DNA of 64,000 nucleotides from NCBI RefSeq assembly GCF_013003965.1, contig NZ_CP053069.1:124001-188000 (forward strand). The letters run 5' to 3'. This DNA comes from Usitatibacter rugosus. Lineage in GTDB: Bacteria > Pseudomonadota > Gammaproteobacteria > Burkholderiales > Usitatibacteraceae. Of this stretch, positions 37,623 to 46,906 are shown piece by piece. The stretch's first letter is position 1, and each line of letters begins with the position of its first letter. The notes under the pieces are model-generated. The model searched no databases. It had not been told where the DNA came from and saw nothing but the letters and a program-made list of their open reading frames with translations. The position numbers and the translations under genes are program-made.

Positions 37623-38258
37623 ATGGACAAGGCAAGGCTGTGGCTCGCCATCGCGAGCATTGCGGCAGGACTCCCCGTGTTCGCGGCACCGGCGGTCGTC
37701 GTGGACGCCGTCCAGGCACCGGCCTGGGTCGAGCGCGGCGGGCAGCGCGTCGAAGTGAAGGCGGGAGATGAAGTGCGTGCGGGCGATCGCCTGCGCACCG
37801 GCGAGGAGGGGCGGCTGCGGCTCAAGCTCGCCGAGGGCAGCACCGTGAAGCTCGGCAAGCAGGCCAGCTTCGGCGTCGAGAAAGCGGAGGCGGGCGGTGT
37901 CTTTCGCGCAACTTTCACGGCCACGGCCGGAGCCTTCCGGTTCACGACCGATCCCTCCCGAAAAGGTGAGGGCCGGGACGTCGAAATCAAGACGCTCCAC
38001 GTGACGGCGGGCGTGCGCGGCACCGACCTCTGGGGAAAGTCCACGCCGGAGCGGGAATTCATCGTGCTGATCGAGGGTCGGATCTCCGTGGGCGCGGCCG
38101 GGCAGCCGCCGGTCACGCTCTCCACGCCCCTCGATTTCTACGAGCGCACCGCCGCGGGAGCCGCCGGGGTGAAGCGGCTCGATCCGGCCACCCTGGCCGA
38201 GTACGCCCGGGAGACCGAGATGGGAACTTTTGCCGAGGTCCCGCGGTCTATCCGTTGA
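37623..38258 (+). CDS. secreted FecR-domain protein
   Basis: A 211-residue protein with a signal peptide (LWLAIASIAAGLPVFA) and a FecR domain: VKAGDEVRAGDRLRTGEEG, the iron-regulator-like beta-helix stretch GSTVKLGKQASFGVEKAE, and the strongly conserved TLHVTAGVRGTDLWGK. In FecR proper this domain lies in the periplasm and relays a TonB-receptor signal to a sigma factor, but here there is no membrane anchor, receptor or sigma gene nearby. It is therefore a stand-alone periplasmic FecR-domain protein of unknown role. A terminator follows. Confidence 0.82.
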   Translation: MDKARLWLAIASIAAGLPVFAAPAVVVDAVQAPAWVERGGQRVEVKAGDEVRAGDRLRTGEEGRLRLKLAEGSTVKLGKQASFGVEKAEAGGVFRATFTATAGAFRFTTDPSRKGEGRDVEIKTLHVTAGVRGTDLWGKSTPEREFIVLIEGRISVGAAGQPPVTLSTPLDFYERTAAGAAGVKRLDPATLAEYARETEMGTFAEVPRSIR

Positions 38259-38305
38259 GCCTGCAATTCGGGCTCGGTTCTCCTTTGGATTGGGGTAACA
38301 ACTTA

Positions 38306-38336
38306 AAGGGCGCCCGTTTTCGGCGCCCTTTTTTTT
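38306..38336 (+). terminator. rho-independent terminator
   Basis: AAGGGCGCC pairs with GGCGCCCTT around a short loop and is followed directly by eight T residues. It ends the FecR-domain gene 47 bases after its stop and separates it from uvrD. Confidence 0.92.
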
Positions 38337-38406
38337 GTTCGAAATTCCGGGAGGTATTCCGCGGCCCGGCGTGAGAAAATAGCGCTGTTCGATCCTCCCG
38401 CATTCC

Positions 38407-41238
38407 ATGCACGCCCTCGTTTCCGGACTCAACCCCGAGCAGCACCAGGCCGTCACCCTGCCGCGAGAATCCGCCCTCATCCTGGCGGGCGCCGGCAGCG
38501 GCAAGACGCGAGTGCTCACCACCCGAATCGCCTACCTGGTCCAGACCGGGCAGGTGAGCCCCGCGGGCATCCTGGCGGTCACCTTCACCAACAAGGCCGC
38601 CCGCGAGATGCTCACGCGCCTCTCGGCCATGCTGCCCATCAACACGCGCGGCATGTGGATCGGAACGTTCCACGGGCTGTGCAACCGCATGCTCCGCGCG
38701 CATTTCCGCGACGCGAGCCTGCCCCAGCTCTTCCAGATCCTCGATTCGGCCGACCAGCAGGCGCTGATCAAGCGCCTCGCCAAGGCGCAGGGCGTGGACG
38801 AAGAGAAATTCCCGCCCCGGCAGCTGCAGAACTTCATCAACAACTGCAAGGAAATGGGCCTGCGCGCCAACGCCGTCGAGGCGGGGGATGACTTCACGCG
38901 CAGGATGGTCGCGTTCTATGCCGACTACGACGCACAGTGCAACCGCGAAGGCGTGGTGGATTTCGCCGAGCTGTTGCTGCGCACCTACGAGCTCCTCACG
39001 AAGCACCTGAACCTCCTGCACCACTACCAGGAGCGCTTCAAGTACATCCTCGTCGACGAGTTCCAGGACACGAACAAGCTCCAGTACAAGTGGATCAAGC
39101 TGCTGGCCGGCACCAACGGCTGCGTCTTCGCGGTGGGCGACGACGACCAGTGCCTGGTCGAAGGCACGGCGGTCACGATGGCCGGCGGCGAATACAAGGC
39201 CATCGAGGACGTGCGCCCCGGTGATCGCGTGATGACCTGCCTCGCCGAAGGCGTGATGGGCGTGGCCAAGGTGGTCGGCGTGCACGCGAGCCGTGCGCGG
39301 AAGGACCTCGTGCGCATCACGCTTCGCGACGGGCGCACGCTCACCAGCACGCCGGAGCATGCCCACTTCGCGGGCTTCGTCGCCGTCGAGGAGACGCACG
39401 ACGGCTTCACCGTGACCCGCACCGCGCGTGTTCGCCCCGGCGGTCCGGAGATGATCATCGAGCAGTCGATCGTTCCCGGCCTGGAGGAGGACGAAGTCGA
39501 GCTGCCCTTCGGCCAGCTCCTGGCCACGCAGGTCGTCCCCGGCATGTCGATGCTGGACGAGCACGGCGACTTCACCGTCGTGCAATCGGTCGACCGCATC
39601 GCGGGCCGCGGCCGCCTCGTGCACGACCTGGACGTCGAGCCCACGCACAACTTCGTCGCCAACGGCATCGTCACGCACAACTCGATCTACCGCTTCCGCG
39701 GCGCCGACGTCGGCAACATGAACGAGCTGGTGAAGGACTTCGGGATCTCGAGCGTCGTGAAGCTGGAGCAGAACTACCGCTCGCAGGGCCACATCCTCGA
39801 CGCGGCCAATGCCGTCATCGCGCAGAACAAGGCGCGCCTCGGCAAGAACCTCTGGACCGCCGAGGGCAAGGGCGAACAGTTGCGCGTCTTCGCGGCCTCC
39901 AACGATCTCGAAGAGGCGCAGTTCGTCGTGGACGAGGTGAAGCAGCTCCACCGCGAAGGGACCAACCTCTCCGACATGGCGCTGCTCTATCGCTCCAACG
40001 CCCAGTCGCGCACGCTCGAACACGCGCTCTTCCGTGCCGGCATCTCGTACAAGGTCTACGGGGGCCTGAGGTTCTTCGAGCGCCAGGAAGTGAAGCACGC
40101 CCTCGCGTACCTGCGCCTCGCGGGCAACGGGGACGACGACACGGCCTTCACTCGCGTCGTGAACTTCCCCACGCGCGGCATCGGCTCGCGCAGCATCGAG
40201 CAGCTCCAGGAGATGGTGGAACGGGGCGTCGCGCCCAACCTGCTCAAGGCCGCGCGCACCGGCGCGATCGGCGGGCGCAGCGGTTCCGCGCTCGGGCAAT
40301 TCGTCGCGATGATCGACGGCCTCACCGTCGCGAGCGAAACGCTCACGCTCCCGGAGCTGGTGGAGGAAATCCTCGAGCGCAGCAACTTGAAGAACCATTA
40401 CGCCGCCGAGCGCGATGGGCAGGACCGCCTCGAGAACCTGACCGAGCTCGGGAACGCCGCGGCGCTCTTCGCGGAGGAGTTCGAGCACGGCGACACGCCG
40501 GCGGGAGAAGCCGCGGCCGACGTGCCGCCCACGGGCACGCACCAGCAGCAGGTGCTCGCCGCATTCCTCTCGCACGCGAGCCTGGAGGCGGGCGACCACG
40601 AAGCCACCGCGGGCCAGGATGCGCTGCAGCTGATGACGGTGCACTCGGCCAAGGGCCTGGAATTCTCGGCCGTGTTCGTCTCCGGCCTCGAGGAAGGGCT
40701 CTTCCCGCACGACAACAGCATGAACGAGGACGGCGGCATCGAGGAAGAGCGCCGCCTGATGTACGTGGCCATCACGCGGGCGCGGAAGCGCCTGTACATC
40801 ACCTACGCCGGCAGCCGCATGCTGCACGGCCAGCCGCGCTACGGCATCGTCTCGCGCTTCATCGACGAGATCCCTCACGAGCTGTGCAAGTGGATCGTGC
40901 TGCCCGAGAAGAAGCAGTTCTTCACGCCGCAATCGTCCAAGTGGAGCGGAGGCTACGGCGGCGGACACGGCAGCGGGGAGCGCTGGTCCTCGGGCGGTGG
41001 GCGCGCACCGCAGGCCGATCCGGACCGCTATGCAACGGCTCCGAGAGCCGCGTTCGAGACCAAGCGTCCCGACGCGCACCCGTTCGCGATCGGCCAGAAC
41101 GTGTCGCACGCGAAGTTCGGTGAGGGCGTCGTGCTGAATTTCGAGGGCCAGGGCCTGGACGCGCGTGTGCAGGTGCGCTTCCGCAACGAGGGCACCAAGT
41201 GGCTCGCCCTCCAGTACGCCAAGCTCACGCCGGCGTAG
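38407..41238 (+). CDS. uvrD: DNA helicase II UvrD, interrupted by an in-frame intein
   Basis: The 943-residue precursor is a superfamily 1A helicase for mismatch and nucleotide-excision repair. Motifs in order: I ILAGAGSGKTRVLTTRIAYL, Ia TFTNKAAREM, II LVDEFQDTN (215-223), III VGDDDQ|SIYRFRGAD, IV LEQNYRSQGH, V LMTVHSAKGLEFSAVFVSGL, VI YVAITRARKRLYITYAG, and a C-terminal Tudor-like domain (VSHAKFGEGVVLNFEGQGLD). Motif III is split between Q248 and S426 by a 177-residue intein. Removing it leaves 766 residues, normal for UvrD. Without splicing the helicase should be inactive. It converges with the membrane protein gene downstream, overlapping by 14 bases. Confidence 0.95.
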   Translation: MHALVSGLNPEQHQAVTLPRESALILAGAGSGKTRVLTTRIAYLVQTGQVSPAGILAVTFTNKAAREMLTRLSAMLPINTRGMWIGTFHGLCNRMLRAHFRDASLPQLFQILDSADQQALIKRLAKAQGVDEEKFPPRQLQNFINNCKEMGLRANAVEAGDDFTRRMVAFYADYDAQCNREGVVDFAELLLRTYELLTKHLNLLHHYQERFKYILVDEFQDTNKLQYKWIKLLAGTNGCVFAVGDDDQCLVEGTAVTMAGGEYKAIEDVRPGDRVMTCLAEGVMGVAKVVGVHASRARKDLVRITLRDGRTLTSTPEHAHFAGFVAVEETHDGFTVTRTARVRPGGPEMIIEQSIVPGLEEDEVELPFGQLLATQVVPGMSMLDEHGDFTVVQSVDRIAGRGRLVHDLDVEPTHNFVANGIVTHNSIYRFRGADVGNMNELVKDFGISSVVKLEQNYRSQGHILDAANAVIAQNKARLGKNLWTAEGKGEQLRVFAASNDLEEAQFVVDEVKQLHREGTNLSDMALLYRSNAQSRTLEHALFRAGISYKVYGGLRFFERQEVKHALAYLRLAGNGDDDTAFTRVVNFPTRGIGSRSIEQLQEMVERGVAPNLLKAARTGAIGGRSGSALGQFVAMIDGLTVASETLTLPELVEEILERSNLKNHYAAERDGQDRLENLTELGNAAALFAEEFEHGDTPAGEAAADVPPTGTHQQQVLAAFLSHASLEAGDHEATAGQDALQLMTVHSAKGLEFSAVFVSGLEEGLFPHDNSMNEDGGIEEERRLMYVAITRARKRLYITYAGSRMLHGQPRYGIVSRFIDEIPHELCKWIVLPEKKQFFTPQSSKWSGGYGGGHGSGERWSSGGGRAPQADPDRYATAPRAAFETKRPDAHPFAIGQNVSHAKFGEGVVLNFEGQGLDARVQVRFRNEGTKWLALQYAKLTPA
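39151..39681 (+). mobile_element. mini-intein in UvrD helicase motif III
   Basis: The 177-residue insert (precursor residues 249-425) has every splicing element. Block A starts with nucleophile Cys1 (CLVEGTAVTMAGGEYKAIED), block B has TSTPEHAHF with the T-x-x-H pair at 67-70, block F is VHDLDVEPTHNFVANG, and block G ends with IVTHN, penultimate His176 and terminal Asn177. The +1 extein residue is Ser. No LAGLIDADG or HNH motif lies between blocks B and F, so it is a mini-intein that cannot home by itself. Base composition resembles the host gene, which suggests a long residence. Confidence 0.95.
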
Positions 41239-41974
41239 GCTCCCCGGGCTTCTCGAAGACGTCGGTGTAGCCGACGAAGGTGCTGATCGCCATCACCGGC
41301 ACGGCCACCAGCAGCCCGAGATAGAGCGTGAGCGCCGAGAGCACCATGATGGCGGTGAGCACGAGCGCGTAGACGACCATCGCGCCCAGGTTCGAGAGCA
41401 CCGCATAGATGCTCCAGCGCACCGCGTGCGCCGTGGGGATGCCGTGGAAGGCGATCACGGCCGGCGCGAACCACAGCGCGCTTCGCACCAGGGCCACGAT
41501 CGCCAGGCACGCGAGCACGCCCCATTCCTTGCCCTTCAGCTGGGCCGGCAGCTCCTCGCGAGTGAGTGCCTGCCCGTCGGCGCCCGCGGGCAGCACGAAC
41601 GTGGCCATGAGCAGCATCGCCGCCACGAAGGCGAAGAGCTCGATCGCCCCGATGCCCATCAACGAGCGCACGTTGCCCTTGAAGGCGAGGAAGAGGTCGC
41701 CCATCTCGGGGCGGCCGCCGGCCAATTGCTTGCGGGCGATGAGCGCGAAGCTCGCGAAGAACACCGGCTGCAGCAGGTAGGCCGCGGCCCAGCCGACCAG
41801 CGGCACGATCGACAGGCCCAGCGTGATCGCGATCCAGCCGAAGACGAGGCCGGTCCACGCGAGCGGGCGGCCGCGATACATCAGGAAAGCCTGCTTCAGC
41901 CACGCCGCGCCGCGCGCGGCTTTCACGTCGGCGACGTGGATCGGCGCCGTGCCGGCCGGCGGGGCCGCGCTCAT
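41225..41974 (-). CDS. BPSS1780-family integral membrane protein
   Basis: A 249-residue inner-membrane protein with about six hydrophobic helices (LAWTGLVFGWIAITLGLSIV; GIGAIELFAFVAAMLLMATF; AMVVYALVLTAIMVLSALTL). The N-terminal VKAARGAAWLKQAFLMYRG is the family's characteristic opening before the first helix. The family is typical of betaproteobacteria and has no assigned function. Its ATG overlaps the thrB stop by 4 bases, a common beta neighbour, and its 3' end overlaps uvrD. Confidence 0.85.
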   Translation of the reverse strand: MSAAPPAGTAPIHVADVKAARGAAWLKQAFLMYRGRPLAWTGLVFGWIAITLGLSIVPLVGWAAAYLLQPVFFASFALIARKQLAGGRPEMGDLFLAFKGNVRSLMGIGAIELFAFVAAMLLMATFVLPAGADGQALTREELPAQLKGKEWGVLACLAIVALVRSALWFAPAVIAFHGIPTAHAVRWSIYAVLSNLGAMVVYALVLTAIMVLSALTLYLGLLVAVPVMAISTFVGYTDVFEKPGEPTPA

Positions 41975-42918
41975 GCCGCCGACTCTTGCAGCTCGCGGGC
42001 GTGCTCGATGTGGTGCACGAGCAGGCGGCGGGAGAACTCGTGGTCCTTGGGGATCGTCATGTGCGAATCGCGCGGGAAGTGGTTGTAGCCGATGCGGCCC
42101 AGCCACGTGCGCAGCGCCGCCCGGCGCAGCATCACCGGCCAGAGCTCGCGCTCGAGCTCGGTCAACGGGCGCAGCGTCTCGTAGCCGGCGATCAGCGCCT
42201 TGGCGCGCGCGGGATCGAGCGCCGCCTCGCGGGTCACGCACCAGTCGTTGGCGGTGATGGCGAGGTCGTAGAGCAGCACGTCGTCGCAGGCGAAGTAGAA
42301 GTCGATCACGCCGCCGCCCTGCTCGCCCCACAGCACGTTGTCGCGGAAGAGGTCGCCGTGGATGATGCTCTGCGGCAGCACGGAATCGTCGTGCATCGCC
42401 TGGTAGCGGTTCTCGGAGGCGATGAGGTCGTTCTCGGCGCGCGAGAGCCTGGGCGCCGCGACCTGCGCGAAATGCTCGCGCCATTCCTGGCCCTTGGCGT
42501 TGGCGAGGCCCGCGTCGTACTCGATGCTCGCGACGTGCATCGCCGCGAGGATGCGCCCGGTGGCGCGGCAATCGTCCGCGTCCGGATGCATGTGGGGCTC
42601 GCCTTCGAGGCGCGTGACGATCGCCGCGGCCTTGCCGTTCAGCTCGCCGACGAACGCACCGTCGTCCCGCTTCATCGGCGCGGGGCACAGGATGTCGTGC
42701 GTGGCGAGGTGGTCCATCAACCCCATGTAGAACGGCAGGTCCTCGCGCGGCACGCTCTCGAAGAGCGTGAGGACGTAGCGGCCCGTCGTGGTGGTCAGGA
42801 AGAAATTGCTGTTCTCGATGCCCTGGGCGATGCCTTCGAGGAGCTCGAGCTCGCCCAGCGTGTAGTGCTCGAGCAGCGCGGATGCGTCGGCATCCGTGAC
42901 CGGCGTGTAGACCGACAT
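41971..42918 (-). CDS. thrB: homoserine kinase (aminoglycoside-phosphotransferase fold)
   Basis: A 315-residue enzyme that phosphorylates L-homoserine for threonine synthesis. It is the ThrB form with a choline-kinase-like fold, not the GHMP form. Seen: GIAQGIENSNFFLTTTTGRY (nucleotide loop), the catalytic SIIHGDLFRDNVLWGEQGGG, and the metal-binding GVIDFYFACDDVLLYDLAIT. The order thrB-DUF2782-polA (or on the opposite strand) is a betaproteobacterial hallmark. It lies 22 bases from the DUF2782 gene and overlaps the membrane protein gene. Confidence 0.95.
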   Translation of the reverse strand: MSVYTPVTDADASALLEHYTLGELELLEGIAQGIENSNFFLTTTTGRYVLTLFESVPREDLPFYMGLMDHLATHDILCPAPMKRDDGAFVGELNGKAAAIVTRLEGEPHMHPDADDCRATGRILAAMHVASIEYDAGLANAKGQEWREHFAQVAAPRLSRAENDLIASENRYQAMHDDSVLPQSIIHGDLFRDNVLWGEQGGGVIDFYFACDDVLLYDLAITANDWCVTREAALDPARAKALIAGYETLRPLTELERELWPVMLRRAALRTWLGRIGYNHFPRDSHMTIPKDHEFSRRLLVHHIEHARELQESAA

Positions 42919-42940
42919 GAAGAGGACCGGGTCGTGGGGT

Positions 42941-43294
42941 TCAGAATTCGAGCAGGACCCACTGCGGCACCGAGGTGTTCGGTGTCAGCGTGTGGTCCTG
43001 CCGGGTGAAGGTTCCGTCGCCCTTGTTGTCCATCAGCGTGTAGCCGGGGCCGTTCTTGGGCTTCACCTTCATCATGTAGAGCTTGCCCTTCACGCGGTAC
43101 TCGGTGACCTCGTCCTCACCATCCATGCGCGTGGCCGTGGCGGGTGCGATGGCGAGATCGCGCGGCGTGGTTGCGGCGGGCATCGGCGGCGGCTCGTCGA
43201 GCGGCCGGGAGCCGGGCGGGGTGGGGCGGGGTTGCGATTGGGCCTGGGCCGCGAACGTCGCGGCGAGGAGCATCACGGCGAGCGGGAAACGCAT
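42941..43294 (-). CDS. DUF2782-family secreted protein
   Basis: A 117-residue product with a signal peptide (MRFPLAVMLLAATFAAQA), a Pro-rich linker, and the conserved core VTEYRVKGKLYMMKVKPKNG followed by GPGYTLMDNKGDGTFTRQD. I start at 43294, where the signal peptide begins; a frame extends to 43330 but adds a polar stretch. The family has no known function and usually sits between polA and thrB in betaproteobacteria, as here. Confidence 0.85.
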   Translation of the reverse strand: MRFPLAVMLLAATFAAQAQSQPRPTPPGSRPLDEPPPMPAATTPRDLAIAPATATRMDGEDEVTEYRVKGKLYMMKVKPKNGPGYTLMDNKGDGTFTRQDHTLTPNTSVPQWVLLEF

Positions 43295-43330
43295 GGCGTG
43301 CCTCTCTTCTTTCGAAAACCAGTCTAACAC

Positions 43331-44059
43331 TTAGAGTGCGAGCTCGGCCTCGCGTTCCGAGGGAGAAGGAGTGAATCCGCGCGTCTGGTAGTGCTCGAAA
43401 ATGGCGTCGACGACCTTCGCCGGATCGTCGATCACCTGGAAGAGCTCGAGGTCGCCGGGACTGATCATTCCCTGGGCTTCCAGCGTGCCGCGCATCCACT
43501 CCACGAGGCCGCCCCAGAACCCCGAGTGCACGAGGATGACGGGGACCTTGCGGATCTTCGCGGTCTGCACGAGCGTCAGCACCTCGGAGAGCTCGTCCAG
43601 CGTGCCGAAGCCGCCGGGCATCATCACGAACGCGGCCGAGAGCTTCACGAACATCACCTTCCGCGCGAAGAAGTGCTTGAACGTGGTGGACACGTCCTGG
43701 TAGGCATTCGCGCCCTGCTCGTGCGGCAGCTCGATGTTGAGCCCCACGCTCGGGCTCGGCCCCGCGAAGGCGCCCTTGTTCGCCGCCTCCATGATTCCGG
43801 GGCCACCGCCGGAGATGACGGAGAAGCCCGCATCCGAGAGCCGGCGCGCGACCTGCTCGGCGAGCACGTAGTACGGATGCTCGGGCGTGGTGCGCGCGCT
43901 GCCGAAGATCGTGACCGCGGGCTGCACCTCCTGCAGGCGCTCGGTCACGTTCACGAACTCTGCGATAATCTCGAGCATCCGCCACGATTCGCGCGCGGAC
44001 GTCTGGGTCTTCTGGATGAGCTGCGGGTCGGAGAGCTTGGGAATCTTGTTGGAGAGCAT
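43331..44059 (-). CDS. LOG-family (TIGR00730-like) protein, possible nucleotide 5'-monophosphate phosphoribohydrolase
   Basis: A 242-residue Rossmann-fold protein with both LOG signatures: SGGGPGIMEAANKGAF and MMPGGFGTLDELSEVLTLV (PGGxGTxxE). The family cleaves the ribose-base bond of nucleoside monophosphates, as in cytokinin activation, and in bacteria probably salvages or clears nucleotides. The N-terminal extension (about 40 residues, with ESWRMLEIIAEFVNVTERLQ) fits the larger LOG subclass. It is divergent from polA with 21 bases between starts. Confidence 0.9.
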   Translation of the reverse strand: MLSNKIPKLSDPQLIQKTQTSARESWRMLEIIAEFVNVTERLQEVQPAVTIFGSARTTPEHPYYVLAEQVARRLSDAGFSVISGGGPGIMEAANKGAFAGPSPSVGLNIELPHEQGANAYQDVSTTFKHFFARKVMFVKLSAAFVMMPGGFGTLDELSEVLTLVQTAKIRKVPVILVHSGFWGGLVEWMRGTLEAQGMISPGDLELFQVIDDPAKVVDAIFEHYQTRGFTPSPSEREAELAL

Positions 44060-44080
44060 GTCGGGACCTGCGGAAGTGAG

Positions 44081-46906
44081 ATGACGGAAGCCCAAAAGAC
44101 CATCCTGCTGGTCGACTTCTCCGGCTACCTGTATCGCGCGTTCTTCGCGATCAAGTCGATGACCAGCCCGGCGGGCGAGCCCACCAACGCCATCTACGGC
44201 GTGGTGAACATGCTTCGCAAGGCGAAGCAGGACTTTCCGTCCGATTATATCGCCTGCGTTCTCGATCCCAAGGGCAAGACCTTCCGCGACGAGATCTACG
44301 CCGACTACAAGGCCACGCGCTCGGCCATGCCCGAGGACCTCGCCTCGCAGATCGAGCCGCTGATCGAAACCATCGGTGCGTTGGGCTGGCCCATCGTCGT
44401 CGTCGACGGCGTCGAGGCCGACGACGTGATCGGCACCATCGCCGCGATGGCGCGCCGCGAAGGCTGGAAGACGATCATCTCCACCGGCGACAAGGACCTC
44501 ACGCAGCTCGTGGACGAGCGCACGCTGTGGGTCAACACGATGTCCGGCGACCGCCTCGGCCCGGAAGGCGTGAAGGAAAAATTCGGCGTGCCACCCGAGC
44601 GGATCATCGATTACCTGGCGCTCGTCGGCGACACGGTGGACAACGTGCCCGGCGTCGACAAGGTCGGCCCGAAGACCGCGGCGAAGCTGATCCAGGAATA
44701 CGGCTCGCTCGATGGGCTGATGGCCAACGCGGCGCAGGTGAAGGGTGCCGTCGGCGAGAACCTTCGCAAGGCGCTGGATTGGCTGCCCACCGCGAAGACG
44801 CTCGTCACCGTGAAATGCGACGTGGAGCTTCCGTTCGCGGTCGAGACGCTGGTCGAGCGCGACATCGATCGCGAGAAGCTCCTCGGCCTCTTCGAGCGCT
44901 TCGGCTTCCGCACGCTTCGCGACGCGATCCTCAAGACCGAAGATGCGCCGGAGAAAGGTGACGCCCCCGCACCGGCCGCCGATTCCGACGAGGCCAAGCG
45001 CGCCGCCGGCGCACGCGTACAGGAGAAGAAGGGCCGCAACTTCGCGATCCTCAATGCGGGCATCGACACGGTGGCCGACGCCGTGCCGTTCGTCGATACG
45101 CGCAACTACGAGACGATCCTCGACGGCGAGGCGCTCGAGCGCTGGGCGCGCAAGCTGGAAGCGGCGACGCTCGCGAGCGTCGATACCGAAACGACGAGCC
45201 TCGACCCCATGCTGGCCGAGATCGTGGGCATCTCGTTTTCCGCGGCGCCCGGCGAGGGCGCGTACATCCCGCTCACGCACCGTTATGCCGGCGCCCCGGA
45301 CCAGCTCCCGATCGAGGGCGTGCTCGCGCGCCTGAAGCCATGGCTCGAGGATGCCTCGAAGGCCAAGGTGGGCCAGAACACCAAGTACGACCGCCAGGTG
45401 TTCGCGAGCTACGGCATCGCCACGCGCGGGTTCCTGCACGACACGCTGCTCGAGTCGTACGTCTTCCAGAGCCACCAGCGCCACGACATGGATGCGCTCG
45501 CCACGCGCTTCCTGGGCGCCTCCGGCCTGATGCAGTACACCGACGTCGCGGGCAAGGGTGCCTCGTCGATCCCCTTCGACCAGGTGGACATCGCGCGCGC
45601 CGCGGCCTACTCCGCCGAAGACGCCGACGTGACGCTGCAGATCCACGGCGCGCTCTGGCCGCGCGTGGAGGCCGACGCGAAGCTGAAGCGCATCTACGCG
45701 GACATCGAGATCCCCGTGTCGAGCGTGCTGCTCACGATGGAGCGGAACGGCGTGCTCATCGACGGGCAGCTCCTGGCGAAGCAGGGCCAGGAGCTCGGCC
45801 AGAAGATGCTGGACCTCGAGCGGAAGGCGCACGAGCTCGCGGGCGGGCCCTTCAACCTCGGCTCGCCGAAGCAGCTGGCCGAGATCCTCTTCGTGCGCAT
45901 GGGACTGAAGGCGGTCAAGAAGACGCCGTCCGGTGCGCCGTCCACCGATGAGGAAGTCCTCGAGAAGCTCGCCGAAGACCATCCGCTCGCCCGCACGCTG
46001 CTCGACCATCGCTCGGTGTCGAAGCTGAAGAGCACCTACACCGACAAGCTGCCGCGCATGGTCCACCCGAAGACGGGGCGCGTGCACACCAACTACGCGC
46101 AGGCCGTCGCGGTGACCGGGCGCCTGTCGTCGAACGATCCGAACCTGCAGAACATCCCGGTGCGCACTACCGAGGGCCGGCGTATTCGCGAAGCGTTCGT
46201 GGCGCCCGCGGCCTCGAAGATCGTCTCCGCCGACTACTCGCAGATCGAGCTGCGGATCATGGCGCACCTCTCGGGCGACAAGAGCCTGATCGACGCCTTC
46301 TCGCGCGGCGAGGATATCCACCGCCACACCGCCGCGGAAGTGTTCGGTGCCACGACGGATGAAGTGACCTCCGAGCAGCGCCGCTACGCGAAGGTGATCA
46401 ACTTCGGCCTCATCTACGGCATGAGCGCCTTCGGCCTCGCGGGCAACCTCGGCATCGAGCGCTCGGCCGCCGCGAGCTACATGGACAAGTACTTCGCGCG
46501 CTATCCAGGCGTGGCCCAGTACATGGACCGCACGCGGCAGGAGGCGAAGGAGCACGGCTACGTGGAGACCGTGTTCGGCCGCCGCTTGTGGCTCCCGGAC
46601 ATCAACTCGGGCAACGCGCCGCGACGGCAGGGCGCCGAGCGCCAGGCGATCAACGCGCCCATGCAGGGCACGGCCGCGGACCTCATCAAGCTCGCGATGA
46701 TCGCGGTGCAGGGCTGGCTCGAGCGCGAGAAGCTCGCCACCAAGCTCGTGATGCAGGTGCACGACGAGCTGGTGCTGGAGGTTCCGGAGAACGAGCTCGA
46801 TCGCGTGAAGCCGGAAGTCGAGAAGCTGATGATGGGTGTCGCCACACTCGACGTGCCGCTGGTGGTGGAGGCGGGGGTCGGCGACAACTGGGAGAAGGCG
46901 CATTGA
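44081..46906 (+). CDS. polA: DNA polymerase I
   Basis: A 941-residue three-domain polymerase for Okazaki-fragment maturation and repair. The 5' nuclease domain (1-300) has VDFSGYLYRAFFAI, DYKATRSAMPEDL, VEADDVIGT and STGDKDLTQLV. The 3'-5' exonuclease retains its acidic residues (SVDTETTSLDPM; NTKYDRQVF; YSAEDADVT), so proofreading is likely active. The polymerase has motif A DYSQIELRIMAHLSGD, motif B RRYAKVINFGLIYGMSAFG and motif C MQVHDELVLEV. The methyltransferase gene downstream overlaps its stop by 4 bases (TTGA). Confidence 0.97.
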   Translation: MTEAQKTILLVDFSGYLYRAFFAIKSMTSPAGEPTNAIYGVVNMLRKAKQDFPSDYIACVLDPKGKTFRDEIYADYKATRSAMPEDLASQIEPLIETIGALGWPIVVVDGVEADDVIGTIAAMARREGWKTIISTGDKDLTQLVDERTLWVNTMSGDRLGPEGVKEKFGVPPERIIDYLALVGDTVDNVPGVDKVGPKTAAKLIQEYGSLDGLMANAAQVKGAVGENLRKALDWLPTAKTLVTVKCDVELPFAVETLVERDIDREKLLGLFERFGFRTLRDAILKTEDAPEKGDAPAPAADSDEAKRAAGARVQEKKGRNFAILNAGIDTVADAVPFVDTRNYETILDGEALERWARKLEAATLASVDTETTSLDPMLAEIVGISFSAAPGEGAYIPLTHRYAGAPDQLPIEGVLARLKPWLEDASKAKVGQNTKYDRQVFASYGIATRGFLHDTLLESYVFQSHQRHDMDALATRFLGASGLMQYTDVAGKGASSIPFDQVDIARAAAYSAEDADVTLQIHGALWPRVEADAKLKRIYADIEIPVSSVLLTMERNGVLIDGQLLAKQGQELGQKMLDLERKAHELAGGPFNLGSPKQLAEILFVRMGLKAVKKTPSGAPSTDEEVLEKLAEDHPLARTLLDHRSVSKLKSTYTDKLPRMVHPKTGRVHTNYAQAVAVTGRLSSNDPNLQNIPVRTTEGRRIREAFVAPAASKIVSADYSQIELRIMAHLSGDKSLIDAFSRGEDIHRHTAAEVFGATTDEVTSEQRRYAKVINFGLIYGMSAFGLAGNLGIERSAAASYMDKYFARYPGVAQYMDRTRQEAKEHGYVETVFGRRLWLPDINSGNAPRRQGAERQAINAPMQGTAADLIKLAMIAVQGWLEREKLATKLVMQVHDELVLEVPENELDRVKPEVEKLMMGVATLDVPLVVEAGVGDNWEKAH

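Noticed and set aside
37623-38258. FecR-type surface signalling system
   Set aside because: No membrane anchor in the protein and no adjacent ECF sigma or TonB receptor gene.
39151-39681. Alternative reading of the UvrD insert as a family-specific domain or frameshift artefact
   Set aside because: The frame is continuous and the insert has the complete ordered set of splicing motifs exactly at its borders.
38248-41109. Very long open frame antisense to uvrD, and similar ones opposite polA, the GTPase and pilU/pilT
   Set aside because: They mirror strongly conserved genes; long antisense frames are expected at this GC content, and their peptides are Arg/His/Leu-rich without family motifs.
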